Assembly (NCBI GenBank): GCA_031379035.1 | Contig: JANNEU010000207.1 | Location: 1 to 10,407, forward strand | DNA length: 10,407 nucleotides | Reading direction: 5' to 3' | From: JABFRJ01 sp031379035 | Lineage (GTDB): Bacteria; Pseudomonadota; Alphaproteobacteria; Rhizobiales; Hyphomicrobiaceae | In this document: piece after piece, positions 1 through 7,165 of the stretch | How the letters are laid out: each line of letters begins with the position of its first letter | How positions within the stretch are numbered: position 1 is the stretch's first letter | The notes under the pieces: generated by a model | Seen by the model: only the letters and a program-made list of their open reading frames with translations | Databases searched by the model: none | Told to the model about the DNA's origin: nothing | Made by a program: the position numbers and the translations under genes

Positions 1-473
1 GCTTCGACGGCCGCGTAGCGGAAGATTTCAAGCTGTCTTCCGGCACTTGGGTCTCAGTCGGTCCCTTGCGTGCCGATCTCATTCATCATTTCGCACCCTT
101 CATTCGCGATGCGGTGATCGCCGGTCATGACCGCGCCGCTCTCGCGGCATTTTTGGTGCCCGAGGTCGAGCCTGCGCGCGCGCTCGCAGGATTGCCAGCA
201 ACGGCAACCCCGGCAGACGTCTTTGCCCATCCCACCGTAGCAGAGAAGCTGGCAGCGCTCCTGGCCACCCACGCTGCCAAGAACACCGGCAGCTCGACGC
301 TCATTTCGCGCATCCTCGTGCTGCACGAACCGCTTTCCATCGATACCGGCGAGGTCACCGACAAGGGCTCAGTCAATCAGCGTATGGTGCTGGCGCAAAG
401 AGGGGCACTGGTTGAGGATCTCTATGCGGCAAGCCCGACCACGCGGGTCATTGCACTGGCGAAGAAAGCTTAA
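1..473 (+). CDS. Feruloyl-CoA synthase-type aryl-CoA ligase, C-terminal part (5' end outside window)
   Basis: Member of the ANL (acyl/aryl-CoA ligase) superfamily, which activates a carboxylic acid with ATP to an acyl-adenylate and then transfers it to CoA. The reading frame is open from the left edge; the first full codon is at base 3, and 156 residues are visible of a family usually about 600 long. It opens in the hinge (A8) region with FDGRVAEDFKLSSGTWVSVG, typical of feruloyl-CoA synthases, and ends with GEVTDKGSVNQR, where Lys at visible residue 121 sits where the A10 catalytic lysine is expected. The substrate cannot be fixed from this fragment: a hydroxycinnamate such as ferulate or p-coumarate is the family precedent (fcs), but related aryl acids are possible. 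The next gene starts 11 bp after the stop on the same strand and encodes an aromatic acyl-CoA thioesterase-like protein, which supports a role in aromatic acyl-CoA metabolism. The family call is firm, the substrate only inferred. Confidence 0.85.
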   Translation, partial: FDGRVAEDFKLSSGTWVSVGPLRADLIHHFAPFIRDAVIAGHDRAALAAFLVPEVEPARALAGLPATATPADVFAHPTVAEKLAALLATHAAKNTGSSTLISRILVLHEPLSIDTGEVTDKGSVNQRMVLAQRGALVEDLYAASPTTRVIALAKKA

Positions 474-484
474 GGGTCAAGCCT

Positions 485-910
485 ATGACCACGTTCCGTC
501 ACCGCCGCACTGTGCGCATCGAGTGGGGCGACTGCGACCCCGCCCAGATCGTGTTCTACCCGCGTTATTTTGCCATGTTTGATGGTGCCACACAGGAGCT
601 TTTTCGCGCTGCACTGGGCAAGCCTAAGATCGATTGGACGACAGAGTACGGTATCATCGGCATTCCAATGGTCGATACGAGCGCGAAGTTCATCGTACCG
701 TCTCGCTTCGGCGACGACATCGTCATCGAAAGCCGGGTCACCCGCTTTGGGAGCTCAAGCTTCGACGTTGAGCATCGTGTGTTTCGCGATACGACGCTGG
801 CCATAGAAGGCCGTGAGACACGCGTCTGGGCCGGCAAAAATCCTGACAAGCCAGGCGCAATCAAGGGGTATCAGATACCTGCGGCCGTGAAGGCGGCGTT
901 TGGTGGTTGA
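485..910 (+). CDS. Acyl-CoA thioesterase, 4-hydroxybenzoyl-CoA thioesterase (4HBT) family
   Basis: Hot-dog-fold thioesterase of 141 residues, the usual length for the family, which hydrolyses an acyl-CoA to free acid and CoA in the cytoplasm. Near the N-terminus it reads EWGDCDPAQIVFYPRY, nearly the same as the active-site segment GDCDPAGIVWYPNY of the Pseudomonas 4-hydroxybenzoyl-CoA thioesterase. The aligned catalytic aspartate is Asp18. The middle (GIPMVDTSAKFIVPSRFGD) also follows that enzyme. The ATG at 485 lies 11 bp behind the stop of the aryl-CoA ligase, with an AAGGG stretch overlapping that stop as a modest ribosome binding site, so the two are probably co-transcribed. The likely substrate is the product of the upstream ligase or a shortened aroyl-CoA derived from it, such as 4-hydroxybenzoyl-CoA or vanilloyl-CoA. 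That is inferred from context. A general aroyl- or acyl-CoA thioesterase is the alternative. Confidence 0.88.
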   Translation: MTTFRHRRTVRIEWGDCDPAQIVFYPRYFAMFDGATQELFRAALGKPKIDWTTEYGIIGIPMVDTSAKFIVPSRFGDDIVIESRVTRFGSSSFDVEHRVFRDTTLAIEGRETRVWAGKNPDKPGAIKGYQIPAAVKAAFGG

Positions 911-956
911 GGCTGTGGCGGGCGTCCGTGCCCGGAGAGTGATGCGGCGCATTCTC
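911..956. terminator. Possible terminator hairpins between convergent genes
   Basis: The 44 bp between the thioesterase stop and the NTPase stop, which converge, contain two small inverted repeats. CGGGC at 919-923 pairs with GCCCG at 930-934 around a 6-nt loop. ATGC at 942-945 pairs with GCAT at 949-952, flanked by GAGA at 935-938 and TCTC at 953-956 with a 3-nt bulge. Neither has a T-run behind it on either strand, so a classical intrinsic terminator is not demonstrated. They may only stabilise 3' ends. Confidence 0.25.
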
Positions 957-2937
957 ACCCGTCGGTGAGCAAGTCCAACGAGACAGACAGTCTGCGTTCG
1001 TCCTTGCCGAGTAATCCCCGTGCGGCCGTGAGGAATTCCAAAAGCGCTGGCTCGCGAGCGATGCCGCGTGCAAAGGCTCGGAAGAACACGGTGTCACGCG
1101 CCAACTTAGCTGTCCCCAAAGCTTGCCGCACCGCGCCCTTGATGGCGCTGGCCCTGGACAGACTACTCGCCGATGGCATCTTGGCGACCCGTTCGGCGGC
1201 GGCGCGCAGCAGCCCGAGCCCATAGTTCGCTGCCAAATGTTCGGCGAGAATGGGGTGGCTGAAATCTACCGCACCCGCCTTCTTGCCGGCACCGAAAAAG
1301 GCGAACTGGACGACTGAGGTCAGCACGCGGTCGGTGTCGTCGGCTGCCAGAGTGCCGTCCATATAGCTGGGGCCGAGAACGTTGCGGAGATCAGCGATCT
1401 CAATATCCGACATGTCGGTCTGACGCGTCCGTTGATGCGCTATCGCGCCGAGCATTTCGCGAAGGTTTTCTCGGCCGGTCTTGTCTAAGATGTGTTCGAT
1501 CGTCGTCTTGCCGTGATGCCCGTCGGCGAGTGTTCCCGTGGCCATACTTTCATGCGCTTCGGTGCCATCCTCCAGGACGTCGAGATCGACAAAGTCGCGC
1601 CACTCGAAGACCAGTTTATCGCCTTCCCGTGTGAGCATACGGTCGATGATCGTATCGATGACGGCCAGCGGGTCTGTGGGCAGTGCAGATGACTTCCGGA
1701 ACTCGTCCAGCAACACGATGCAGTAGAACGGGAGTGTTGCCAGTTGCGACAGTTCGGTGGAGGCCGCGAGCGCATCGACGAAGCCGTTGACCCGCGCTGA
1801 TGTCTCGCGCCCAGTCATTCCGGCCTCCAGTTCCATCCACGCGACTTTGCGCCATGCTTCGGGTCCCCAGGGTGCCAGTTCGTAGAGTTCGATGGCGCTG
1901 CCTTTAGCAAGTTGTGCTTGGACGAACGCATGCAAAGCCGTGCTGGATGTGAGCAGGCTGTCGCGACTGCAGATGAGAACTTGGGCACGGCTTTCGGGGT
2001 TGGCGAGTTCGCTGCCGAGGTACTCGAAGAAGTTGTTGTCGTTGCCAAAGAACTCGTCGAGGCCGTCGAACAGCCACATGCTGTAGCCTTGGCTGAGCAG
2101 AAACCGCAGTTGCTCGGCTTCTACCGGCTTTGCTGCTTCCGCCTCCATGGCAGCGTCGATCACGTTGTCCACGTAGCCACTGATGGCTTCGCCGCGGATA
2201 TGATCGGGCAGGAACACGATGGGGCGAGGCCGGCCGACTTGTTTCTTTTTTGCTTCGATGAATTCGTCGTAGAGAGCGACCACCAACGTCTCGAAGGCGA
2301 CGGTCTTGCCACTCCCTGCCGGCCCGTCGATGATGCGCAACGTCGGTCGCGTGACTGGATCGCGGAACAACAGGTCGAGGTGTTCGACAAGATCGCCCTC
2401 CACCATGCGGCGATCATTGGGTCGCAAGCCGGTACGGCGCATAAACGGCTGGGCGACCCGGTGGCGCGACCTGACGCGATCAAACAGGCGTCCGAGCGCC
2501 GACGCCTTGGCAGCCCGGCCTGAACGCGTATCCATTTTGTAGTCGGTATCGAAGAATTCGCTGGGAATGCGCATCCCGCCGCGCCGGTCCCGCCCGCCTC
2601 GCTGCAGCGTGTCGGTGGCCGTTGAAATGAAATCGGCTGAATACCCTTGCCGGTTCGGCACTACGAAATAGCCGACGGCATCCTGGGTGGCCTGCATTTC
2701 TGCGATCATGTCACGGAGCAGCGCGTCTTCCCGCGAGGACCGAATGTCACGTCCCGTCGTATTTAGAGCGCGGGATGCGGGCAGCGTGTCGTCTCCAACC
2801 CACAGCAGAATGCGCTCCGGGCGATCGCGCAGATTCTCGCCCGCGTACTGCGCGATGGCGAAACCTGGCGACGCATCTTCGATGCGGTATCCACCGCGGA
2901 CGAGATAGCGTGTCGTTGCCTTGTAGAGCGGCAGCAT
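955..2937 (-). CDS. NACHT-type STAND P-loop NTPase with unassigned N-terminal region
   Basis: Protein of 660 residues. An N-terminal segment (about 1-190) matches nothing I recognise. It is followed by an NTPase core with Walker A GPAGSGKT (205-212, Lys211) and Walker B WLFDGLDE (288-295). The D-G-L-D-E form is the hallmark of NACHT ATPases. LICSRD (321-326) fits sensor 1, and LAPWGPEAW and LPFYCIVLLDEF fit the post-core helical region. FSHPILAEHLAA (559-570) resembles the F-x-H-x3-x-E-x-x-A-A motif common after NACHT cores. No TIR, protease, transmembrane or repeat domain is evident. Many bacterial NACHT proteins are nucleotide-driven switches in phage defence; whether this one is cannot be told from sequence. 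The ATG at 2937 has a GGGGTGA ribosome binding site 4 nt upstream. The gene follows mmcB on the same strand after 135 bp and could share its transcript. The end meets the thioesterase gene tail to tail. The NTPase class is firm, the biological role an inference. Confidence 0.82.
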   Translation of the reverse strand: MLPLYKATTRYLVRGGYRIEDASPGFAIAQYAGENLRDRPERILLWVGDDTLPASRALNTTGRDIRSSREDALLRDMIAEMQATQDAVGYFVVPNRQGYSADFISTATDTLQRGGRDRRGGMRIPSEFFDTDYKMDTRSGRAAKASALGRLFDRVRSRHRVAQPFMRRTGLRPNDRRMVEGDLVEHLDLLFRDPVTRPTLRIIDGPAGSGKTVAFETLVVALYDEFIEAKKKQVGRPRPIVFLPDHIRGEAISGYVDNVIDAAMEAEAAKPVEAEQLRFLLSQGYSMWLFDGLDEFFGNDNNFFEYLGSELANPESRAQVLICSRDSLLTSSTALHAFVQAQLAKGSAIELYELAPWGPEAWRKVAWMELEAGMTGRETSARVNGFVDALAASTELSQLATLPFYCIVLLDEFRKSSALPTDPLAVIDTIIDRMLTREGDKLVFEWRDFVDLDVLEDGTEAHESMATGTLADGHHGKTTIEHILDKTGRENLREMLGAIAHQRTRQTDMSDIEIADLRNVLGPSYMDGTLAADDTDRVLTSVVQFAFFGAGKKAGAVDFSHPILAEHLAANYGLGLLRAAAERVAKMPSASSLSRASAIKGAVRQALGTAKLARDTVFFRAFARGIAREPALLEFLTAARGLLGKDERRLSVSLDLLTDG

Positions 2938-3041
2938 TGATCACCCCGGAGCGTTTGCGGGCAGGATGGCGACTGACATCGCAGGGATCAAGCACCGAGT
3001 CTGTATTGCGGGCAGTAACCAAGCCGCATTTTTGGGTACGC

Positions 3042-3065
3042 CAAGCACGCGCGCGTGTTTGCTTG
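3042..3065 (-). terminator. Hairpin just downstream of mmcB, enclosing a 12-bp palindrome
   Basis: CAAGCA at 3042-3047 and TGCTTG at 3060-3065 are perfect 6-bp arms starting 7 bp beyond the mmcB stop on the minus strand. Between and overlapping them is the perfect 12-bp palindrome CACGCGCGCGTG (3046-3057). In the minus-strand transcript this could form a stem-loop at the 3' end of mmcB, either weakening read-through into the NTPase gene or protecting the mmcB mRNA end. No U-run directly follows; a run of A (CCCAAAAATG) comes about 10 nt later. The alternative reading is an operator for the NTPase gene. Confidence 0.3.
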
Positions 3066-3072
3066 CCGGGCT

Positions 3073-3564
3073 TTATGGTTCCAGCCCCAACTCCGGGTCT
3101 GCGAGCCCATGCAAGCGGAGAGCCGCCACGCGTGCGAATCGCTGCGTTACCTCCTTGCGGCGCGCGCCGGACAGCTTGTGCTCGGGTGCAGGCCGTATCA
3201 GTTCTCCACCATATTTGTCGGCGATGATGAGACCGGTGCCGGAGGGTATGAGCTCGACAGGGAAATCGGGACCAACAGCGAAAAAGAAGCGGTCACAGTA
3301 GTCACGATACTCCGGCCATTTTTGATCGGCTCGAAAGTCGGCAAGGCTCGATTTGACTTCGACGATCCAGATGGCTCCTTTGGTGTCCAAGGCGATCAGA
3401 TCGGATCGACGACCATTGGCGAGTGTCAACTCCGGCAGCCGCGCGAAGCCGTGCGCGAGCAGGCACCGGCTCGCGCCGCGGGCAATTGCAAGGGCGGCCT
3501 CTGACTGGCGGCCGTCGGCGGGAGGGTCCCCAGACAGATACTGCAGTGTCATTGTGTTGCTCAT
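3073..3564 (-). CDS. mmcB: MmcB family DNA repair protein (PD-(D/E)XK-like fold)
   Basis: Protein of 163 residues, matching the family length of about 150 with a slightly longer N-terminus. MmcB was named in Caulobacter for mitomycin C resistance and is widespread in Alphaproteobacteria; it is believed to act on damaged DNA in the cytoplasm. The sequence shows DGRQSE (18-22 region), RRSDLIALD (52-60) and IWIVEVKSS (65-73). Asp55 followed by Glu69-x-Lys71 fits a PD-(D/E)XK nuclease core. KWPEYRDYCDRFFFAV and GTGLIIADKYGGELIR are further family-typical stretches. The ATG at 3564 has no strong ribosome binding site; a second ATG at 3552 is possible. The gene is divergent from the Lon-like protease gene with 93 bp between them, and the NACHT NTPase gene follows on the same strand. 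In Caulobacter the gene is SOS-regulated, but I found no GTTC-N7-GTTC LexA operator upstream here. Identification is firm; nuclease activity is inferred from the motif. Confidence 0.88.
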   Translation of the reverse strand: MSNTMTLQYLSGDPPADGRQSEAALAIARGASRCLLAHGFARLPELTLANGRRSDLIALDTKGAIWIVEVKSSLADFRADQKWPEYRDYCDRFFFAVGPDFPVELIPSGTGLIIADKYGGELIRPAPEHKLSGARRKEVTQRFARVAALRLHGLADPELGLEP

Positions 3565-3657
3565 GGTGGTTGATTTTCAGCCCTGCTGCCCTTTTGCTGT
3601 CGCTTTTTCGGTGCCGTTCTGCATCATCGGCACGGGCGCGAGCACATCGAGGCGGGT

Positions 3658-6228
3658 ATGGTATTCAAGTGGGGCCAGCGCGGCAAATCCGCCGGCGATG
3701 GCGTGGCTGAAGCGGCGACGGGTGTTGCGAGTAAATGGACACAAAGCCTACGCGCTATGAGCGGCCGCAGCACGGCGGGTAAAAGCACGGCGCTTGACCC
3801 ACTGCCGATCAGCGAGTTGCGGCGTACGGTCGATCCCGCTTCGCTTGGCTTCAAGACGACCGCCGACATTGCGCCCATCCGGGGCCTTATCGGGCAAGAG
3901 CGCGCGCTCGCCGCCATCGCCTTTGGCACTGACATGACGGCCATGGACTACAACATCTTCGTGCTGGGGCCGCCGGCCTCTGGGAAGCGCACGGCGCTGA
4001 AGACCCAGTTGATTGAGAAAGCTGCGGCTCGCCCGCTGCCGGATGACTGGGCCTATGTGTACAATTTCCAAGAGCCAAGCCGGCCGCGCGCATTGCGTCT
4101 CCCGCCCGGCCGCGCCCGCGCTCTGGCCCGCGTCATGATCGGTGCCATCGACGAACTGCGCGGGATCGTTCCAGCACTGATTGAGGGCGAGGACTACCAA
4201 GCCCGCCGCCGTGGCATCGATGCTGGCTTCCAGGGTGTTCAGGATCAGGCACTCGAAGCACTCACCCAGAAGGCAGCAGCGCAAAACATCGCGGTCCTAC
4301 GCACGCCGCAAGGGTTTGCACTGGCTCCGATGCACGAGGGCAAGGTTGTCAAGCCTGAGACGTTTAACGCCCTGCCTGATGCCATGCGCACCGAAAAGCA
4401 GGCCCAGATCGCGAGCTTTGAGGTTGAGCTAGCACAGATCCTCGAGCGCCTGCCGAAGTCGGAGAAAGAGCGGCGCGGCAAGGTGGCGGAGCTGAATGGC
4501 GAACTGGCGCGGGCCGTGGTTACCTCCGCGCTGGAGGACATTGCGACAGCCTTTGCCGATATCCCAGCGGTTATCGCGCACCTCAATGAAGCCGGTGAAG
4601 ACCTGGTGCGCAACATCGCGATTTTCCTGCCGGGCGGCGAGGATGAGGCGGTGGCGATACGCGAGCCGTCGGACGCGACCCGCGATCCACGCTTTCGCCG
4701 CTACATGGTCAACGTGATGGTCGGCCAGACGCCGCAGGCTGATGGGAGCCTGCCACAGGGGGCACCGGTGATCGAAGAAACCAACCCGGTGTACGGCAAT
4801 CTTATCGGCCGCATCGAGCACGTCACACAGGGCGGTGCATTGTTGACTGATTTCCTGCTGATGAAGCCCGGCGCGCTGCACCGCGCGAACGGTGGCTATC
4901 TGATGGTGGATGCGCGGCGGCTGGTGCAATCGCCGTTCGCCTACGAAGCCTTGAAGCGCGCTTTGAAGGCGCGGGAAATCCGGATCGAGCCACCGCAGGA
5001 AACCGCCGGTATCGGCATCGTGCCGCAAACACTCGACCCGGAGCCCATGGCGCTCGACGTCAAGGTCATCATGACCGGCGAACGTGAGGCCTATTACGCG
5101 CTGGCGCAAGGCGATCCGGACTTCCTCGGTCTTTTCAAGGTGCAGGCCGACTTCGACGACGCTATTCCGCGCTCGCCGGAGAATGACCGGGCCTATGCCG
5201 GCGTGATCGCGTCCATTGTCGAGGAGCACAAACTCCGCCCTGTGGACGCGAGCGGCGTCGCGCGCATCATCGAGGAAGGCGCGCGGCTGGCCGATGACCG
5301 CGAGAAGATCTCGGTCGAGATCGGGTACGTGTCCGACGTGGTGCGTGAGGCGGACTATTGGGCCCGCAAGGCCGGGCGCACGGCCATTGGGCACGATGAC
5401 GTGGAAGCCGCGGTGCGCGCCCAGATCCAGCGCGCTGATCGCATCAAAGATCAGGCGCAAGAAACGGTCGAGCGCGGCGTCGTGCTGGTGGATACGGACG
5501 GCGCGGAAGTGGGCCAGATCAATGGGCTCGCTGTCATGCAGGTTGGTAACTTTGCGTTTGGCCGTCCGAGCCGGATCACCGCGCGCGTCGCCATTGGGCA
5601 GGGCCGCATCATCGACATCGAGCGCGAGGCCAAGCTGGGCGGCGCGAGCCACACCAAAGGGATGATGATCCTACAGGGCTTCATCGCCGGCCGCTTCGCG
5701 CAAGATATGCCGCTGGCGCTGAGCGCGACGTTGACGTTCGAACAGTCTTATGGCGGCGTCGATGGTGACAGCGCGTCGTCGACCGAGATCTACGCGCTGT
5801 TGTCGGCGCTTGCGGATGTGCCAATTGATCAAGGCTTTGCCGTCACCGGGTCGGTCAATCAGCGCGGCGATGTGCAGGCCATCGGTGGCGTCAATCACAA
5901 GATCGAGGGGTTCTACGATCTATGCGTTGCGCGCGGTCTGACCGGCCGGCAGGGCGTGTTGGTGCCCAAGTCGAACGTCCAGCATCTCATGCTGCGCGAG
6001 GATATCGTCGCTGCCGCTGCGGCCGGATCGTTCCGCCTCTTCGGTGTCGGGACGATTGATGAGGGGATCGAAATTCTGACGGGCGTTCAGGCTGGCGTGC
6101 GCGGCGCCGATGGCACTTATCCAGCCGAAAGTATCAATGGGCGCGCAGAGGCGCGGCTCCGGCAGTATGCCGAACGCGCGCGGGCTTACGGCAGAAGCTC
6201 CGGCTCGCCCGACGGTGTGGTGAGTTAG
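3658..6228 (+). CDS. Lon-like ATP-dependent serine protease (AAA_32/LonB-type, S16 family)
   Basis: Protein of 856 residues in one chain: N-terminal region (LPISELRRTVDPASLGFKTT, from about 47), AAA+ ATPase with a very long insertion, and a C-terminal Lon protease domain (about 600-800). Walker A is GPPASGKRT (104-112, Lys110), with Arg where Ser/Thr normally follows the lysine. Walker B is GGYLMVDAR (412-420, Asp418). The roughly 300 residues between them include charged helical stretches, as is usual for this family but not for classical Lon. In the protease domain GDSAS carries Ser705 and the later NHKIEGF carries Lys748; the spacing of 43 equals that of the Ser679/Lys722 dyad of E. coli Lon, so the protease should be active. 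It probably degrades damaged or specific proteins in the cytoplasm; substrates are unknown. The start at 3658 gives about 45 residues before the conserved region. ATG 3757 (Met34) is a credible alternative, and neither has a well-spaced ribosome binding site. The UspA-like gene begins 4 bp after its stop. Confidence 0.92.
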   Translation: MVFKWGQRGKSAGDGVAEAATGVASKWTQSLRAMSGRSTAGKSTALDPLPISELRRTVDPASLGFKTTADIAPIRGLIGQERALAAIAFGTDMTAMDYNIFVLGPPASGKRTALKTQLIEKAAARPLPDDWAYVYNFQEPSRPRALRLPPGRARALARVMIGAIDELRGIVPALIEGEDYQARRRGIDAGFQGVQDQALEALTQKAAAQNIAVLRTPQGFALAPMHEGKVVKPETFNALPDAMRTEKQAQIASFEVELAQILERLPKSEKERRGKVAELNGELARAVVTSALEDIATAFADIPAVIAHLNEAGEDLVRNIAIFLPGGEDEAVAIREPSDATRDPRFRRYMVNVMVGQTPQADGSLPQGAPVIEETNPVYGNLIGRIEHVTQGGALLTDFLLMKPGALHRANGGYLMVDARRLVQSPFAYEALKRALKAREIRIEPPQETAGIGIVPQTLDPEPMALDVKVIMTGEREAYYALAQGDPDFLGLFKVQADFDDAIPRSPENDRAYAGVIASIVEEHKLRPVDASGVARIIEEGARLADDREKISVEIGYVSDVVREADYWARKAGRTAIGHDDVEAAVRAQIQRADRIKDQAQETVERGVVLVDTDGAEVGQINGLAVMQVGNFAFGRPSRITARVAIGQGRIIDIEREAKLGGASHTKGMMILQGFIAGRFAQDMPLALSATLTFEQSYGGVDGDSASSTEIYALLSALADVPIDQGFAVTGSVNQRGDVQAIGGVNHKIEGFYDLCVARGLTGRQGVLVPKSNVQHLMLREDIVAAAAAGSFRLFGVGTIDEGIEILTGVQAGVRGADGTYPAESINGRAEARLRQYAERARAYGRSSGSPDGVVS

Positions 6229-6232
6229 TCGA

Positions 6233-7150
6233 ATGCAGCAACGGCTCCCCAGTCCGGAACTGATCCACGTGGCCGCGGCCGGCGAAAACTCCGGCCGTGT
6301 CGTTCTCGCCGCGCGCACCGGCAAGCCGCATGCAGCCGCTATCGCGGCGGCGGTGACCGTCGCACGGGCTTTTGACGCGAGCGTTGAAATCCTCTTGATC
6401 GAATGCCCCGACGTTTTGGCTCTGACAGCGCACAGTTTTGCGCGTGAGATCAGCTATGGCGGCCAGATTGGCGCGCTGTCGGCCCCATCGCTGGCCGCAG
6501 GTCAAAGCGCAGAGCGCCGGATCGCCGAGAAAACTATCCTCGACGCATTGAAGGCCGCCGGCGTCCCCAGCACCCTCACGACAGTGCGTGCCGGTAGTCT
6601 GGAAGCCATAGCCGAAGCATGCCGCGCACAGGGGCCTTGGAACATCGTGTGCCTTGCTGACGCCGTTGGCATTCGTGACGGCGAGTGGCTGAATGGCCTG
6701 CTCGGCACAGTCGGCGGCACCACTGGCGTCGTTTGCGTTGGACCGTGCGCGAAGTCGAGCACTGGCGATGTTGTCGTCGTCGTGGAGGATGTGGAGCGGC
6801 TGACGCCGATGCTGCGCGCCGCAGAACGCTTGGCGGTCGCGTTGGCTCGCTCCAACGGCAATGTCCCAGTGATCCGCCTGCTTCTCGCAGGGAGCTCACG
6901 CGACCATACGGGCGAGCTGGATGGTTTCGTGCGATTGGCCTTGCCGGAGGGCCGTGCCCGTGGCGGCGTGAAGCTCCAGATTGAGGCCCGGCCGCTCAAC
7001 CACAGCACCCACGCTGAACTTGCCGAAGCCTCGCGCCGTATCGCTGCCGGCTTCGTCGTTGCGCGCGCCGGTGGCGTTGCGATGCCTGTTGGAACGGGCG
7101 GCAACGACGTGATTGCCGTGCTCAGCTGCCCATTGCTGTTGGTGCGGTGA
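6233..7150 (+). CDS. Tandem UspA-like (universal stress protein fold) protein
   Basis: Protein of 305 residues that reads as two divergent UspA-like halves. The first (about 21-172) begins with a strand and helix, RVVLAARTGKPHAAAIAAAV, and ends with GTTGVVCVGP. The second (about 178-305) begins GDVVVVVEDVERLTPMLRAA and ends NDVIAVLSCPLLLVR, like the final strand of universal stress proteins (cPVLvVR). The G-x2-G-x9-G-(S/T) nucleotide-binding signature of ATP-binding Usps is not visible, so ATP binding is doubtful. There is no signal peptide or membrane segment, so it should be cytoplasmic. The ATG at 6233 lies 4 bp behind the stop of the Lon-like protease gene, pointing to co-translation and a shared job, perhaps as an adaptor or stress sensor for the protease; that is inference. 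The assignment rests on fold-like patterns, not on strong motifs. A generic hypothetical protein is the fallback label. Confidence 0.6.
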   Translation: MQQRLPSPELIHVAAAGENSGRVVLAARTGKPHAAAIAAAVTVARAFDASVEILLIECPDVLALTAHSFAREISYGGQIGALSAPSLAAGQSAERRIAEKTILDALKAAGVPSTLTTVRAGSLEAIAEACRAQGPWNIVCLADAVGIRDGEWLNGLLGTVGGTTGVVCVGPCAKSSTGDVVVVVEDVERLTPMLRAAERLAVALARSNGNVPVIRLLLAGSSRDHTGELDGFVRLALPEGRARGGVKLQIEARPLNHSTHAELAEASRRIAAGFVVARAGGVAMPVGTGGNDVIAVLSCPLLLVR

Positions 7151-7165
7151 CGGCGAAAGCCGTCA
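7148..7165. terminator. Perfect hairpin shared by two convergent stop codons
   Basis: TGACGGC (7148-7154), loop GAAA (7155-7158), GCCGTCA (7159-7165): a perfect 7-bp stem with a GNRA tetraloop on the plus strand. The left arm starts with the TGA stop of the UspA-like gene. The right arm ends with the reverse complement of the TGA stop of the DUF4236 gene. Being symmetrical, it would form in both transcripts and probably serves as a bidirectional 3' end or mRNA stabiliser. There is no T-run on either side, so intrinsic termination is not proven. Confidence 0.45.

Noticed and set aside
1912..2523. Open frame of 203 codons on the plus strand opposite the NACHT NTPase gene
   Set aside because: No family resemblance, and it covers the NTPase P-loop region on the opposite strand. 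Judged a shadow.
2775..3504. Several plus-strand frames across the mmcB region (2775-3227, 2966-3301, 3055-3504)
   Set aside because: They overlap each other and mmcB, have no conserved motifs and no ribosome binding sites. mmcB explains the region.
3565..3657. Searched for an alphaproteobacterial LexA operator (GTTC-N7-GTTC) between mmcB and the protease gene
   Set aside because: Only one GTTC half-site (3616-3619) is present; the partner positions read TTTT and TCGG. SOS control cannot be claimed from sequence.
4429..5652. Open frame of 407 codons on the minus strand inside the Lon-like protease gene
   Set aside because: Fully inside a gene with strong motifs on the other strand; the product is rich in Arg, His and Asp as expected from reverse-strand reading of GC-rich codons.
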